Below are positions 33,755-43,424 of a stretch of 64,000 nt of DNA, in pieces. Positions within the stretch are counted from its first letter, which is position 1; each line of letters begins with the position of its first letter. A program made the position numbers and the translations under genes. The notes beneath the pieces were generated by a model, which saw only the letters and a program-made list of their open reading frames with translations, ran no database searches and was not told the DNA's origin. Source of the stretch: Ardenticatenales bacterium (GTDB taxonomy: Bacteria > Chloroflexota > Anaerolineae > Epilineales > Epilineaceae); NCBI GenBank assembly GCA_020853525.1, contig JADYYS010000029.1, positions 1 through 64,000 of the forward strand, read 5' to 3'.

Positions 33755-34963
33755 ATGTCCGACCCCGTACCGACGTCCGACGCCCGCCTCGCCTACCTCG
33801 AAGCCGACCTCGCCGACCTCAAGGCCCGTGGCCTCTACACCACGATCCGCTCGCTCCAGAGCCCGCAGGGCGCGTGGTTGCAGATCGACGGCCGGCGCGT
33901 GTTGAACTTCTGCTCGAACAACTACCTCGGCTTCGCGAACGATTCCGCGCTGAAGGACGCCGCCAAGGCCGCGATCGACCGCTGGGGCGTCGGCCCCGGC
34001 GCGGTCCGCACGATCGCCGGCACGATGGACGTCCACGGCGAGCTCGAGCGCCGCCTGGCCGCGTTCAAAGGCGTCGACGACACCGTCAGCTTCCAGAGCG
34101 GCTTCGCGACGAACCTTGCCACGATCCCGGCTCTCGTCGGCGAAGCGGACTGCATCATCTCCGACGCGCTGAACCACGCCTCGATCATCGACGGCATCCG
34201 GCTGACGAAGGCCGCACGTTATGTCTATCGCCACTGCGACATGGACGACCTCGAGACGCAGCTCAAGGCCGCGAGCGGCAAGGGCTATCGGGCGATGCTC
34301 GTCATCACGGACGGCGTGTTCTCGATGGACGGCGACGTCGCGCCGCTGGATGCGATCTGCACCCTCGCCGAGCGCTACGGCGCGATCACGATGGTCGACG
34401 ACGCGCACGGCGAGGGCGTCCTCGGCCGCGGCGGGCGGGGTGCGGTGGACCACTTCGGCCTGCACGGCCGCTTCGACATCGAAACCGGCACGCTCTCCAA
34501 GGCCTTCGGCGTGATGGGCGGCTACACCGCCGCCAAGCAACCGATCGTCGACTGGCTCCGCCAGCGCGGACGACCGTTCCTCTTCTCCAGCGCGCTGACG
34601 CCGGCCGACGTGTCGGCCTGCATCGCCGCCGTCGACATCCTCGAGCGCTCCACGGAGCGCGTCGAACGGCTCTGGGCGAACGCGGCCGCGTTCCAGGGTG
34701 CGATGCGCTCCCTCGGCTTCGACCTCGGCGTCACCCGAACGCCGATCAGCCCGGTCATCGTCGGCGACGAGCAGAAGACGCAGGCGCTCAGCCGCGCCCT
34801 CTTCGAACGCGGCGTCTTCGCCACGGCGATCGCGTTCCCGACGGTGCCGCTCGGCAAGGCGCGCATCCGGGTGATGATCTCGGCGGCCCACAGCCCCGAG
34901 GACCTCGAGGTCGGGATCGGCGCGTTCGAGGAGGCCGGGCGGGCGCTGGGGATCGTCGGTTAG
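33755..34963 (+). CDS. kbl: 2-amino-3-ketobutyrate coenzyme A ligase
   Basis: Kbl is a PLP enzyme of the alpha-oxoamine synthase family, cleaving 2-amino-3-ketobutyrate with CoA to glycine and acetyl-CoA. The 402-residue protein shows [55 protein letters not shown] and the PLP lysine in [20 protein letters not shown] precedes ATG 33755. The short gap after tdh holds a 9 bp direct repeat (GCCGATATC twice, near 33698-33716). It is paired with tdh for threonine catabolism. Confidence 0.94.
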   Translation: MSDPVPTSDARLAYLEADLADLKARGLYTTIRSLQSPQGAWLQIDGRRVLNFCSNNYLGFANDSALKDAAKAAIDRWGVGPGAVRTIAGTMDVHGELERRLAAFKGVDDTVSFQSGFATNLATIPALVGEADCIISDALNHASIIDGIRLTKAARYVYRHCDMDDLETQLKAASGKGYRAMLVITDGVFSMDGDVAPLDAICTLAERYGAITMVDDAHGEGVLGRGGRGAVDHFGLHGRFDIETGTLSKAFGVMGGYTAAKQPIVDWLRQRGRPFLFSSALTPADVSACIAAVDILERSTERVERLWANAAAFQGAMRSLGFDLGVTRTPISPVIVGDEQKTQALSRALFERGVFATAIAFPTVPLGKARIRVMISAAHSPEDLEVGIGAFEEAGRALGIVG

Positions 34964-35000
34964 CTGGAGATCATCGCTAAGACCGGGTCACGACCGAGCC

Positions 35001-36338
35001 TCAGCTCGCGCCGTCCCCTTCGTCCCAAACCCAGGCGTCGCGGTCGACCTCGGACTCGTCGTCCCACTCGGTGACGTCCGCAATCCCCGCATCGTCCGGG
35101 TCGTCCGCCTCGAACTCGCCGGACGTGCGGGCCCGCGCGGCATTGGCCTCGGCCCGCCGCAAGACGCGGCCGAGGGAGATCACGTCATCCTCGTCGTCGT
35201 CGACTTCGGGCTCGTCGTCCTCGATGTCGTCCAGCCAGCCGTCGAGGTCGGCGGGGTCGGCGTTCGCTTCGAGCCACGACAGGATGTCGTCGTCGCCGTC
35301 CGCCGCGCCGACCGCCGGAGCGCCGGACTTCGCGGCGCCGTCGCCGCCGTCCAAGTCGAGATCGACGAGGATCTCGTCGAGCGACGCCGACTCCGTCGCG
35401 GAGTCGATCGCATCCAACAGGTCTTCGTCGGACTCCGATTCGGCCAGCAGCTCGAGCGCCAGCGTGGCGTTGTAGCCGCCGATCTCGCCCAGCGCCTCGA
35501 TCGCGGCCCGGCGCACGGCGATGGGGGCGTCCTGCGCCACGCGGGCCAGCGGCAGGATCGCGTCCTTCAGCCCAAGCTGGCCGGCGGCGAACGCGGCGCT
35601 CGCCTGCACGGCCGGCAGCGCGTCCTCGAGGAACGACAGAACCTCGTCCCGCCAGCGCGGATCGGCCGACCGGCCGATCGCCAGCAGCGCGGCGGAGGTC
35701 AGCACCGGCACGTTGGCGCCGATCGCCGCGGCGATGGCGGCGACCGCGGCGTCGCTCTCGGACCAGCCGACCGATGCAACGGCCTTGGCGCGCACGTCCG
35801 TCGGGCCGTCGTCGTCGCGGGCGGCCGCCAGCAGCACCGCCAGCGCCTCCGCGGCGCGCGTTCGATCGAGCTGGCCGAGCTCCGAGCGCTCGATGTACGG
35901 ACCGATCGCCTCGGCGGCCGCGCCGCGGACCATGGGATCCTCGTCCGTGGCCAGCAGCTCGGCGTACCGGTCGAGCAACCACGGCTCGGTGGCCTCCCAG
36001 AGTCCGGCGATCGCCGTCGCACGCACGATCGGGTCCGGGTCCTGGAGCAGGGCGACGAACACGCTCTTGAAGATCACGAAGAAGTCGTCGTCGGCGAGCG
36101 ACTTGAGCGCGGCGGTGATCGCCCGCCGCCGGGCGGGCGGTGCGGCGTTCCAGCGCGGCTGCAGGGACGCGACGTCGGCTGCGGTGGCATTGGAGAGCGC
36201 GCGCAGCCACTCGCGTTCGGCACCCGGATCGTCGGACTGCAGCAGGCCGTCGAGCGCAACGTCGAACGGGACGACGGCGCGCAGCGGGTCGCGCTCGGCG
36301 TCCGAGTCGTCCGTCGATGGGTCGAGCGAAGTCTCCAC
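35001..36338 (-). CDS. HEAT-repeat protein with acidic C-terminal tail
   Basis: This 445-residue protein is not a recognised enzyme. Residues about 90-310 contain HEAT-type helical repeats (DPIVRATAIAGLWEA, DPMVRGAAAEAIGPY, PTDVRAKAVASVGW, PIAVRRAAIEALGEIGG), a scaffold for protein binding. The last 140 residues are very acidic (runs of Asp/Glu such as DIEDDEPEVDDDEDD) and probably disordered. The GTG start at 36338 lies 8 bases after the rseP stop with GAGGCGG upstream, so it is co-transcribed with the site-2 protease and could act with it, though that is only contextual. Confidence 0.78.
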   Translation of the reverse strand: METSLDPSTDDSDAERDPLRAVVPFDVALDGLLQSDDPGAEREWLRALSNATAADVASLQPRWNAAPPARRRAITAALKSLADDDFFVIFKSVFVALLQDPDPIVRATAIAGLWEATEPWLLDRYAELLATDEDPMVRGAAAEAIGPYIERSELGQLDRTRAAEALAVLLAAARDDDGPTDVRAKAVASVGWSESDAAVAAIAAAIGANVPVLTSAALLAIGRSADPRWRDEVLSFLEDALPAVQASAAFAAGQLGLKDAILPLARVAQDAPIAVRRAAIEALGEIGGYNATLALELLAESESDEDLLDAIDSATESASLDEILVDLDLDGGDGAAKSGAPAVGAADGDDDILSWLEANADPADLDGWLDDIEDDEPEVDDDEDDVISLGRVLRRAEANAARARTSGEFEADDPDDAGIADVTEWDDESEVDRDAWVWDEGDGAS

Positions 36339-36346
36339 CGGCCGCC

Positions 36347-37702
36347 TCAGGGCTGCGCGAACGACACGGGATTCAGAACCTCCATCACCGTGATCGCCAG
36401 CATGAGGAGCAGCACGAACCCGATCCCGAGCGCGTTGACGAGCGCCTCCCGTGTCGGCTCGACCCGGGCGCCGCGCACGACCTCGGCTGCCACGAAGAGC
36501 AGCCGGCCGCCGTCGAGGCCGGGGATCGGGAACAGGTTGATCAGGCCGAGGTTGGCCGACAGGATCGCCGCGAAGCGCAGGAGCGTCATCAGGCCGCTCT
36601 CGCCCGCCTGGCGCGACAGCCGGGCGATGCCGACGGGACCGGCGAGCTGCACCTCGTCGGTGCCGCTCACCATCCGAGCCAGCCCCGTGACCATCATCTT
36701 CAGCATGTCGACCGTGCCCGTAACCCCATGCCACGGCGCCTTCCACCACGTCAGGGGCGCCTGATAGGCCACCGACCCGATCGCCACACCCATCCTCGCG
36801 CGCCCGGTGGCGGCGTCGGCCGCCGGCGTGACGTTGATCTCCAGCACCTCGGGCGCGGCGCCGCCGACCGCTCGCAGCGCGACCAGCGTTTCGCCCGGCC
36901 GCGGCTCACGCGAGCCGTCGGCCACTTCGAGCGGCGCAAGGACGATATCGTTCACCTGGAGCGAAGCGCCGCGGCCCGGCGAGCCGGCGGCTTCGATCGG
37001 GCGGGCGGCGAACGACGGCCACAATCCGCCGAGCACCATGCCTTCGGCCGCCTTGACCTCGATCGCATCGCCCGTCCCGCGCACCACGGACAGCTGCAGC
37101 GCACGACCGGCCGAATCGGCCGTCGCCTGGATCATCCCGTCCACGGCCGTGAACGGCAGCTCGGTGCCTGGATCGAGTACCTCGCTCATCGGCACGGCGG
37201 ATGCCGCAAACTCGGCCAGGGCTCGCCCGTCGATCGCGACGACGAGGTCGCCCGGCTGCAGGCCGCCGGCCGCGGCCGGCGAGCCGTCCTCGACGCCGGC
37301 GATCCGGACGACATCGTGCGCCCGAACCGCCTGTTCCACGCCCCAGAAGGCGGCGACGGCGGCCAGGATGACCACCGTCAGGGTGAAGTTCGCGAACGGC
37401 CCGGCAAGGAGCACCGCAGCACGGGACCGCGGTCGCGCTGCGGCGAAGGCGCCGGGCACCGTCGGGTCGTCCTCCCCGTGCAACCGGACGAAGCCGCCGA
37501 GCGGCAGCCAGTTGAGCGTGTAGTCCGTGCCGCCGGCGCTGAACAGCTTCACGATGCGCGGCGGGAAGCCGAGCCCGAACTCGTCGACGCGGATCTTGTT
37601 GAGCTTGGCCACCAGGAAGTGGCCGAGCTCGTGGACCAGCACCAACGGGTAGAGGGCGGCAAAGAAATAGAAGACCGTGATCAGCCAACCGGGAAGTTGC
37701 AT
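36347..37702 (-). CDS. rseP: RIP site-2 metalloprotease (RseP/MmpA type, M50)
   Basis: This membrane-embedded zinc protease cuts transmembrane substrates such as anti-sigma factors and signal peptides. The 451-residue protein has an N-terminal helix with HELGH near residues 23-27, the GGFVRLHGE loop, a PDZ domain (SPAAAGGLQPGDLVVAIDGR) with further extracytoplasmic sequence, and the C-terminal NLFPIPGLDGGRL motif providing the third metal ligand. ATG 37702 gives the usual N-terminus. The promoter is at 37769-37774, back to back with that of prfA. Confidence 0.93.
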   Translation of the reverse strand: MQLPGWLITVFYFFAALYPLVLVHELGHFLVAKLNKIRVDEFGLGFPPRIVKLFSAGGTDYTLNWLPLGGFVRLHGEDDPTVPGAFAAARPRSRAAVLLAGPFANFTLTVVILAAVAAFWGVEQAVRAHDVVRIAGVEDGSPAAAGGLQPGDLVVAIDGRALAEFAASAVPMSEVLDPGTELPFTAVDGMIQATADSAGRALQLSVVRGTGDAIEVKAAEGMVLGGLWPSFAARPIEAAGSPGRGASLQVNDIVLAPLEVADGSREPRPGETLVALRAVGGAAPEVLEINVTPAADAATGRARMGVAIGSVAYQAPLTWWKAPWHGVTGTVDMLKMMVTGLARMVSGTDEVQLAGPVGIARLSRQAGESGLMTLLRFAAILSANLGLINLFPIPGLDGGRLLFVAAEVVRGARVEPTREALVNALGIGFVLLLMLAITVMEVLNPVSFAQP

Positions 37703-37768
37703 CGCGCTGCTCTCGAGGAGGGACGGGAGGGCGATCGGCCATGCGGCACGTCGCCGAGATCGGCGCCA

Positions 37769-37774
37769 ATCATA
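37769..37774 (-). promoter_or_regulatory. -10 element for rseP
   Basis: The minus strand reads TATGAT about 67 bases before the rseP ATG, in the divergent gap with prfA. No obvious -35 is seen. Confidence 0.45.
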
Positions 37775-37811
37775 GCGGTCTGCGGCGCGAAAGTGCACGG
37801 AGCGCGCGTGC

Positions 37812-37817
37812 TACAAT
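37812..37817 (+). promoter_or_regulatory. -10 element for the prfA operon
   Basis: TACAAT lies 79 bases before the prfA ATG, divergent from the rseP -10 and only about 40 bases from it. Confidence 0.45.
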
Positions 37818-37896
37818 CGCCCGACGAGCACCTCCGCCGACGCCGACCGATCGCGGAGCCGCCGAGAACCAGTCACCAACGGAAGTCCGTGCCCCA

Positions 37897-38982
37897 ATGG
37901 TCCCCATCGATCAGCTGACGAACATCGAAGCGCGCTACGACGAGCTCGACGCCCAGTTCGGCGATCCCGACGTCACGTCGGACCCCGACCGGCTGCGCGC
38001 GATCGGCCGCGAGCAGGCCGCGCTGGCGCCGATCGTTGCCGCCTACCGAAGCTACCGCGCGCTGGTCGAGCAGATCGCCGACAACGAGGCGATGCGCACC
38101 GCCGACGACGCGGAGATGGCCGAGCTTGCCGCCGAGGAGCTTCCGACGCTCAACGCACGCCGGACGGCGCTCGAAGTGGAGATCCTCGAGCTCCTCCTGC
38201 CCAAGGACCCGCACGACGACCGCAACGTCATCGTCGAGATCCGAGCCGGCACCGGCGGCGATGAGGCCGCGTTGTTCGCCGCAGACCTGTTCCGGATCTA
38301 TCAGCGCTACGCCGAGTCCCGGCGCTGGAAGGTCGACGTGATCAGCGCCAGCGAGATCGGCATCGGTGGATTGAAAGAGGTCGTGTTCGAAGTGCAGGGC
38401 GACGGTGCGTACGCCCGGCTCAAGTGGGAGAGCGGCGTCCACCGCGTGCAGCGCGTGCCCGAGACCGAGGCGCAGGGCCGGATTCACACGAGCACCGCCA
38501 CCGTGGCCGTGCTGCCGGAGATGGACGAGATCGAGATCGAAGTGCCGGAGAGCGACATCCGGATCGACGTCTTCCGTTCGAGCGGACCCGGCGGCCAGTC
38601 CGTGAACACGACGGACAGCGCGGTCCGGCTGACCCATCTGCCGACCGGCATCGTCATCAGCTGCCAGGACGAGAAGTCGCAGCTCCAGAACCGCAAGAAG
38701 GCGCTGCAGGTTCTGCGCGCCCGCCTCTACCAGCTGGAAGAAGAGAAGCGCCTCTCCGAGCGCGGCGCCGAGCGCAAGAGCATGGTCGGCGGCGGCGAGC
38801 GCTCCGAGAAGATCCGAACCTACAACTACCCCCAGAGCCGGGTCACCGACCACCGTATCGGCCTGACCAGCCATCGCCTGCCCGAGATCATGGCCGGCGA
38901 CATCACCGACTTCCTCGACGCTCTCGCGGCCGCTGACCGTGCCCAGCGCCTCGAGGAGGCCCGCACCCTTTCGGCCGCGTGA
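37897..38982 (+). CDS. prfA: Peptide chain release factor 1
   Basis: RF1 reads UAA and UAG stop codons and triggers peptide release. The 361-residue protein has the coiled N-terminal domain, [38 protein letters not shown] with the tripeptide anticodon region (PET, RF1-type), and [19 protein letters not shown] with the catalytic GGQ. GGAAG lies 11 bases before ATG 37897. Its methylase PrmC follows with a 4-base overlap. Confidence 0.97.
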   Translation: MVPIDQLTNIEARYDELDAQFGDPDVTSDPDRLRAIGREQAALAPIVAAYRSYRALVEQIADNEAMRTADDAEMAELAAEELPTLNARRTALEVEILELLLPKDPHDDRNVIVEIRAGTGGDEAALFAADLFRIYQRYAESRRWKVDVISASEIGIGGLKEVVFEVQGDGAYARLKWESGVHRVQRVPETEAQGRIHTSTATVAVLPEMDEIEIEVPESDIRIDVFRSSGPGGQSVNTTDSAVRLTHLPTGIVISCQDEKSQLQNRKKALQVLRARLYQLEEEKRLSERGAERKSMVGGGERSEKIRTYNYPQSRVTDHRIGLTSHRLPEIMAGDITDFLDALAAADRAQRLEEARTLSAA

Positions 38983-39839
38983 CGCTGGCCGAGGCCCTTG
39001 CCGCCGCGCGCGCCGCGCTCCGTCGCGAGCCGCAGCCCGACGTCGCCGCCCGCGCGCTCCTGTCGCATGCCCTCGCGACGACCACCGCCGGCCTCCTCGC
39101 CCACCGGAGCGACGTGCTGTCGGTGGCGGACCGGCGGGCCTTCGACGCCCTCGTCCGCCGCGTGGCCGACGGTGAGCCGCTGGCGTACGTCGTCGGTCAC
39201 CAGCCCTTTCTGGACTTCAGTGTCCGCGTGACGCCCGCCGTCCTCATCCCGCGCATCGAGACCGAAGGGCTGGCGGAGTGGGCCATTCGGTTTGCGCGCC
39301 TCCGTGCAGCGGCTGGCCCACCCATCCGGCGAATTCTGGACGTCGGCACCGGCTCCGGCGCGCTGGCGATCGCTCTAGCCCGCGCCTGCCCCGAGGCCGC
39401 CGTCACAGCCACCGACATCTCCGACGACGCCCTGTCCGTCGCCGCCGACAACGCCCGAAGCCTGGCCTGCACGGACCGCATCGCGTTCCTGTCCGCCGAC
39501 CTCTGGCCGCCGGATCCCCGCGCGCCCTTCGATCTCGTCGTCGCCAACCTGCCGTACGTCGGCACGGACGAGCACGACGACGTCGGGCGATCCGTGCTCG
39601 ACCACGAGCCGCATGGGGCGCTCTTCAGCGGCCGCGACGGCTTGGATCTGCTGCGGCGGTTCGTCCCGGAACTGCCGAGTCGGCTGGCGCCCGGCGGCGC
39701 CGCCGCGCTCGAGATCGGCTGGCGGCAGGGGGAGACCGTCGTCGCTCTGGCGCGGGAAGCGTTCCCATACGCGGTGGTCACGCTGCGGCATGATGTATTC
39801 GACCGGCCGCGGCTCGTGACGATCGAGCCGCCGACTTGA
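38979..39839 (+). CDS. prmC: Release factor glutamine methyltransferase
   Basis: PrmC methylates the GGQ glutamine of RF1 and RF2 using SAM. The 286-residue protein has the SAM loop DVGTGSGALAIALA near 115-128 and VVANLPYVG near 187-195; the family's NPPY reads NLPY here. PFLDFSVRVTPAVLIPRIET is typical of the N-terminal lobe. GTG overlaps the prfA stop, and the TGA stop overlaps the following TTG start, so three genes are translationally coupled. Confidence 0.93.
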   Translation: MTLAEALAAARAALRREPQPDVAARALLSHALATTTAGLLAHRSDVLSVADRRAFDALVRRVADGEPLAYVVGHQPFLDFSVRVTPAVLIPRIETEGLAEWAIRFARLRAAAGPPIRRILDVGTGSGALAIALARACPEAAVTATDISDDALSVAADNARSLACTDRIAFLSADLWPPDPRAPFDLVVANLPYVGTDEHDDVGRSVLDHEPHGALFSGRDGLDLLRRFVPELPSRLAPGGAAALEIGWRQGETVVALAREAFPYAVVTLRHDVFDRPRLVTIEPPT

Positions 39840-41008
39840 ACGGCGGGCGTCGCAGGGGGCCGAACGCGGCGCGGCCTCGACTCACGATCGCCGTCGACGC
39901 CAGCCGGGGATTCGATCCGCAGCCGACCGGCACGGAAACGTACGCCCGCGCCGTGATCCGAGGTCTGATCGAGGGCGGCGCCCACGATTACCGGCTGTAC
40001 ATGCGCGGCGCACCGGCAGCCGAGGCGGACGCCCTTCGCGCCGCCGGCGCGACGGTCGACGATCTCGGTGCCGGACGGCTCTGGACGCACGTCCGCCTCG
40101 GCCGCGCCGTCCGCCGGCGCGCGGCCGACGTCCTGTTCGTGCCGGCGCACGTCCTGCCGGTGTTCTGCCCGGCGCCCGGCGTCGTCACCGTCCACGATGT
40201 CGGCCACCGCCGCTTTCCCGAAGCGCACACCTTCGCCCAGCGCGCCTACCTCGAGCTTGCCGCCCGCCGCCACGTGCGCGTCGCCCGGGCCATGATCGCG
40301 GATTCGAAGTCGACGGCCGACGACCTCGTGGCCTTCGTCGGCGCCGCGCCGGAGCGGATCCATGTCGTCCACCTCGGCGTGGACGCCGACCTCGTCCCGG
40401 CCGCACCCGACGCCGTGCGCACGCTGCGCACCCGCCTCGGATTGCCGCTCAACGCCGAGGTCATCGTCCACGTCGGCACGCGGCAGCCCCGCAAGAACCT
40501 CGCCCGCCTCATCGAGGCACTGGCGCACATCCGGCGCGAGCGGCCGGACGCCGTGCTCGTCCTGGCCGGGCGTCGCGGCTGGGGCAACGAGGACCTTGGG
40601 GCCGTCGCGCGCCGGGCAGGCGTCGGCGATCGGGTGGCGATAATTGATTATGTCGACCGCGCCGACCTGCCCGCGCTGTTCGGCCTGGCACGCGTCGTCG
40701 CCGTGCCGAGCCTGCACGAGGGCTTCGGCCTGCCGCTGCTCGAAGCGATGGCGTGCGGCGCGCCGGTCGCCGCGGCGCGCGCCTCGAGCCTGCCCGAGGT
40801 CGGCGGCGATGCCGTCGCGTGGTTCGACCCGCACGACGTGACCGACATGGCGACCGTGATCGCCCGCCTGATGGGCGATGCGGACGACCGTGACCGTCTG
40901 ACGGCCGCCGGACGGGCGCGGGCGGCGACCTTCACGTGGCGGCGGTGCGTGGACGCCACGCGGTCCGTCCTCGAAGGCGCGGCCCAGCCGCTGCCGCGGC
41001 GCCGATGA
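39836..41008 (+). CDS. Glycosyltransferase family 4-like protein
   Basis: This 390-residue GT-B fold transferase has an N-terminal acceptor domain (IAVDASRGFDPQPTGTETYARAV, VTVHDVGHRRFPE) and a C-terminal nucleotide-sugar domain (VGTRQPRKNLARLIEAL, ADLPALFGLARVVAVPSLHEGFGLPLLEAMACG with the EGFGLPxLE signature). It uses an NDP-sugar of unknown identity, with retention of configuration. The start is TTG, overlapping the prmC stop by 4 bases. It probably builds a cell-surface glycan with the GT9 and heptose genes next to it. Confidence 0.88.
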   Translation: MNGGRRRGPNAARPRLTIAVDASRGFDPQPTGTETYARAVIRGLIEGGAHDYRLYMRGAPAAEADALRAAGATVDDLGAGRLWTHVRLGRAVRRRAADVLFVPAHVLPVFCPAPGVVTVHDVGHRRFPEAHTFAQRAYLELAARRHVRVARAMIADSKSTADDLVAFVGAAPERIHVVHLGVDADLVPAAPDAVRTLRTRLGLPLNAEVIVHVGTRQPRKNLARLIEALAHIRRERPDAVLVLAGRRGWGNEDLGAVARRAGVGDRVAIIDYVDRADLPALFGLARVVAVPSLHEGFGLPLLEAMACGAPVAAARASSLPEVGGDAVAWFDPHDVTDMATVIARLMGDADDRDRLTAAGRARAATFTWRRCVDATRSVLEGAAQPLPRRR

Positions 41009-41021
41009 TGCGGGCCGCCCG

Positions 41022-42290
41022 GTGAACGCCGCGACCCGGTCGCGCCGGTCGCCCCCGCGCGATCTGCGCCGCATCCTGGTGATCAAGCTCGCCGACCTCG
41101 GCGACGCGATCCTGACGACGCCGACGCTCGACGCGCTTCGACGCCGCTGGCCGGAAGCCGTGCTCGACGTCCTCACCACGCCGCAGGCCGCCGTCGCAAT
41201 CCACGCCAGCGGGCTCGTCGACACCGTCCATACCGTCGACGTCCACCGCCGCGCCCCCGGCCCTGTCCCCAACGCCATCCGCCGCGCCGGCGCCGTCCTC
41301 GGCCTCGTGCGCCGCCTCCGACGGACGCGATACGATGCGGTCGCGCTCTGTCATCCGCTCGTCACGCGCCGCGGCGCCGTCAAGCACGCGGCGCTCGTCC
41401 TCGCCATCGGCGCGCCGGTGCGGGCCGGCCTCGTCGCGCCCGGCAGCCGTCGCGGCTGGTTCCTCACCCACCGGGCCGTGGATCCTGGCTACGACCGGGG
41501 CCACGTCGTGGACGCGATGCTCGGCATCGCCGCCGCGATCGGCGCGCCACGCGGCCCTGCGCAGCTGCGATTCGTCGCCGGCGACGCGGCGGAGCGGGCT
41601 GCCGATGAGCTGCTGGCGACGGACGGACGCGCGGCGGCGGACGGTCGTCCGGCCGGCGGCGCCACGGCCCGGTCCGCCGACGCGGCCGTCGCCGGCGCCA
41701 CCGGGCGGCTCGACGGCCGCACGGTGGCCATCCACCCCGGCGCCGGCGTCTACAGCCCTGCCCGTCGCTGGTCGCCGGAGCGATTCGCCGACGTCGCCCG
41801 TGCCCTGTCGGCGGCCGGCGCCCGGATCGTCCTCGTCGGTACGGCGGCCGACGGCGGGGCGGACGTCCGCGCGTCCGGCGCGCCGATCGACCGCGACCTC
41901 ACCGGTGCGACGGACGTCCGGACGCTGGCGGCCGTGCTCCGGCGGTGCGACCTCGTCGTGGCCAACGACGGCGGCGTGGCGCACCTGGCGGCGGCGGTCG
42001 GAACGCCGGTCGTGGCGGTGTTCGGCCCGTCGAACGACGTGGCGTGGCGGCCCTGGCCGCCGGACCGTCCGGGCGCGCCGTCGCCGCACCGCGTCGTGGC
42101 GCTGGACGTGCCGTGCCGACCGTGCTTCTATGTCGGCCACCGCCTCGGCCGGCCGGCCGGCTGCGCCACGCGCGACTGCCTGCGCTGGCTGGGCGCCGAT
42201 CGGGTCGTCGCCGCCGCCTTCGACGCGCTCGCGGCGGCGAACTCCCGCCCGCCGACGCCGTCATCGCCCGAACGCCGAGAGGAACGATGA
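41022..42290 (+). CDS. Glycosyltransferase family 9 (heptosyltransferase-like)
   Basis: This 422-residue protein has the GT9 pattern: LRRILVIKLADLGDAILTTP near residues 15-34, and in the C-terminal half IHPGAGVYSPARRWSPERFA, DLVVANDGGVAHLAAAVGTPVVAVFG, and VPCRPCFYVGH. Family members transfer heptose from ADP-heptose onto LPS core or other glycans. The adjacent rfaE1/rfaE2 genes supply ADP-heptose, supporting a heptosyltransferase role. A variable Ala/Asp-rich loop is inserted near 200-230. GTG start; the stop overlaps rfaE1. Confidence 0.87.
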   Translation: MNAATRSRRSPPRDLRRILVIKLADLGDAILTTPTLDALRRRWPEAVLDVLTTPQAAVAIHASGLVDTVHTVDVHRRAPGPVPNAIRRAGAVLGLVRRLRRTRYDAVALCHPLVTRRGAVKHAALVLAIGAPVRAGLVAPGSRRGWFLTHRAVDPGYDRGHVVDAMLGIAAAIGAPRGPAQLRFVAGDAAERAADELLATDGRAAADGRPAGGATARSADAAVAGATGRLDGRTVAIHPGAGVYSPARRWSPERFADVARALSAAGARIVLVGTAADGGADVRASGAPIDRDLTGATDVRTLAAVLRRCDLVVANDGGVAHLAAAVGTPVVAVFGPSNDVAWRPWPPDRPGAPSPHRVVALDVPCRPCFYVGHRLGRPAGCATRDCLRWLGADRVVAAAFDALAAANSRPPTPSSPERREER

Positions 42291-43390
42291 CGACGACCAC
42301 CGGCTCCGCCGACCTCCAACGCGAAGACCGCCCAGGCGAAGACCGCCCCGGCCACGACCATCCGAGCCGCGAAGGCGGCGGCGCCCTCACCCTCTCGGCC
42401 GCAGCGCGGATCCTGGAGCGCTTCGCGCACCAGACCGTCGTCGTCGTGGGCGACGTCTGTCTCGACGAGTACGTGATCGGTCACGCCGAGCGGATGAGCC
42501 GTGAGGCGCCCGTGCCGGTGCTGGCTTGGCGCCGGCGCGTCTGCCTGCCCGGCGGCGCGGCGAACCCGGCGGTCAACGCCGCCGTCCTCGGCGCGCGCGT
42601 CCGCCAGGTCGGCGTCGTGGGCGACGACGCGGCGGCCGACGAGCTTCGCTCGGCGCTCGTCGCAGCCGGCATCGACCCGACCGGCCTGATCGTCGATCCC
42701 TTGCGGCCGACGACCGTCAAGATGCGCGTCGTCGCCGAGGGGCTCTCGGCACCGCAACAGGTCGCGCGGATCGACCGCCAGGAGCGGCGGCCGGTCGACG
42801 GCGCAGCGGGTCGGTCGCTCGGCGCAGCGCTCGCGCGCGCCGCCGATGGCGCGGCGGCGATCCTGGTCTCGCACTACCGCAGCGGCGTCGTGACCGCCGA
42901 GCTGTGCGATGCGGCGCGGTCCGCGGCGCGCACGAGCGGCGCGCTCCTCACCACCGACGGTCAGGGCGACCTCGGCTGGTTCGCCGGCTTCGACGTCGTC
43001 CGCGTCGGCCGCGCCGACGCGTCCGCCAGCCTCGGACGACCGCTGGACACCGAGGCCGACTTCGAGCCGGCGGCCCGCGAGCTGCGCGCCGCGCTCGGCG
43101 CGCGGGCTGTCCTCCTCGGCCGGGGCGCACAGGGCACCAGCGTCGCAGACGCCGAGGGCTACCGCGTCGTCCCGCCGGCCAACGTGAGCGAGGTCTTCGA
43201 CGTCACCGGCGCCGGCGACACCGTCATCGCCGTCGTCACGCTGGCGCTGTGTGCCGGGGCGACGCCGCGCGAAGCCGTCTTCCTCGCCAACGCCGCAGCC
43301 GGCCTCACCGTGCGGCGACTCGGCAATGCGGCCCCCCGCGCGGACGAGATCCTCACTGAGTTGGCGCGCCGCCCGAACGCCGAGGCTTGA
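42287..43390 (+). CDS. rfaE1: D-glycero-beta-D-manno-heptose-7-phosphate kinase (HldE N-domain type)
   Basis: This PfkB-family sugar kinase is predicted to phosphorylate C1 of heptose-7-phosphate in ADP-heptose synthesis. The 367-residue protein has VVVVGDVCLDEYVIG near 50-64, LPGGAANPAVNAAVLGARV, VVGDDAAADELR, TVKMRVVAE and the C-terminal anion-hole motif DVTGAGDT with the catalytic Asp. About 40 extra polar residues precede the fold. GAGAGGAA precedes the ATG, which overlaps the GT9 stop. In many Gram-negatives the kinase and nucleotidyltransferase are fused as HldE; here they are separate genes. Confidence 0.88.
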   Translation: MTTTTGSADLQREDRPGEDRPGHDHPSREGGGALTLSAAARILERFAHQTVVVVGDVCLDEYVIGHAERMSREAPVPVLAWRRRVCLPGGAANPAVNAAVLGARVRQVGVVGDDAAADELRSALVAAGIDPTGLIVDPLRPTTVKMRVVAEGLSAPQQVARIDRQERRPVDGAAGRSLGAALARAADGAAAILVSHYRSGVVTAELCDAARSAARTSGALLTTDGQGDLGWFAGFDVVRVGRADASASLGRPLDTEADFEPAARELRAALGARAVLLGRGAQGTSVADAEGYRVVPPANVSEVFDVTGAGDTVIAVVTLALCAGATPREAVFLANAAAGLTVRRLGNAAPRADEILTELARRPNAEA

Positions 43391-43409
43391 GCCGCGGGCG
43401 GCCGCCCTC

Positions 43410-43424
43410 TACAATCGCCCGCGC
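43410..43424 (+). promoter_or_regulatory. -10 element of a probable leaderless rfaE2 transcript
   Basis: TACAAT (43410-43415) is followed by nine bases and then the rfaE2 ATG at 43425. No ribosome site fits in between. It would let rfaE2-murJ be transcribed separately from the upstream genes. Confidence 0.5.
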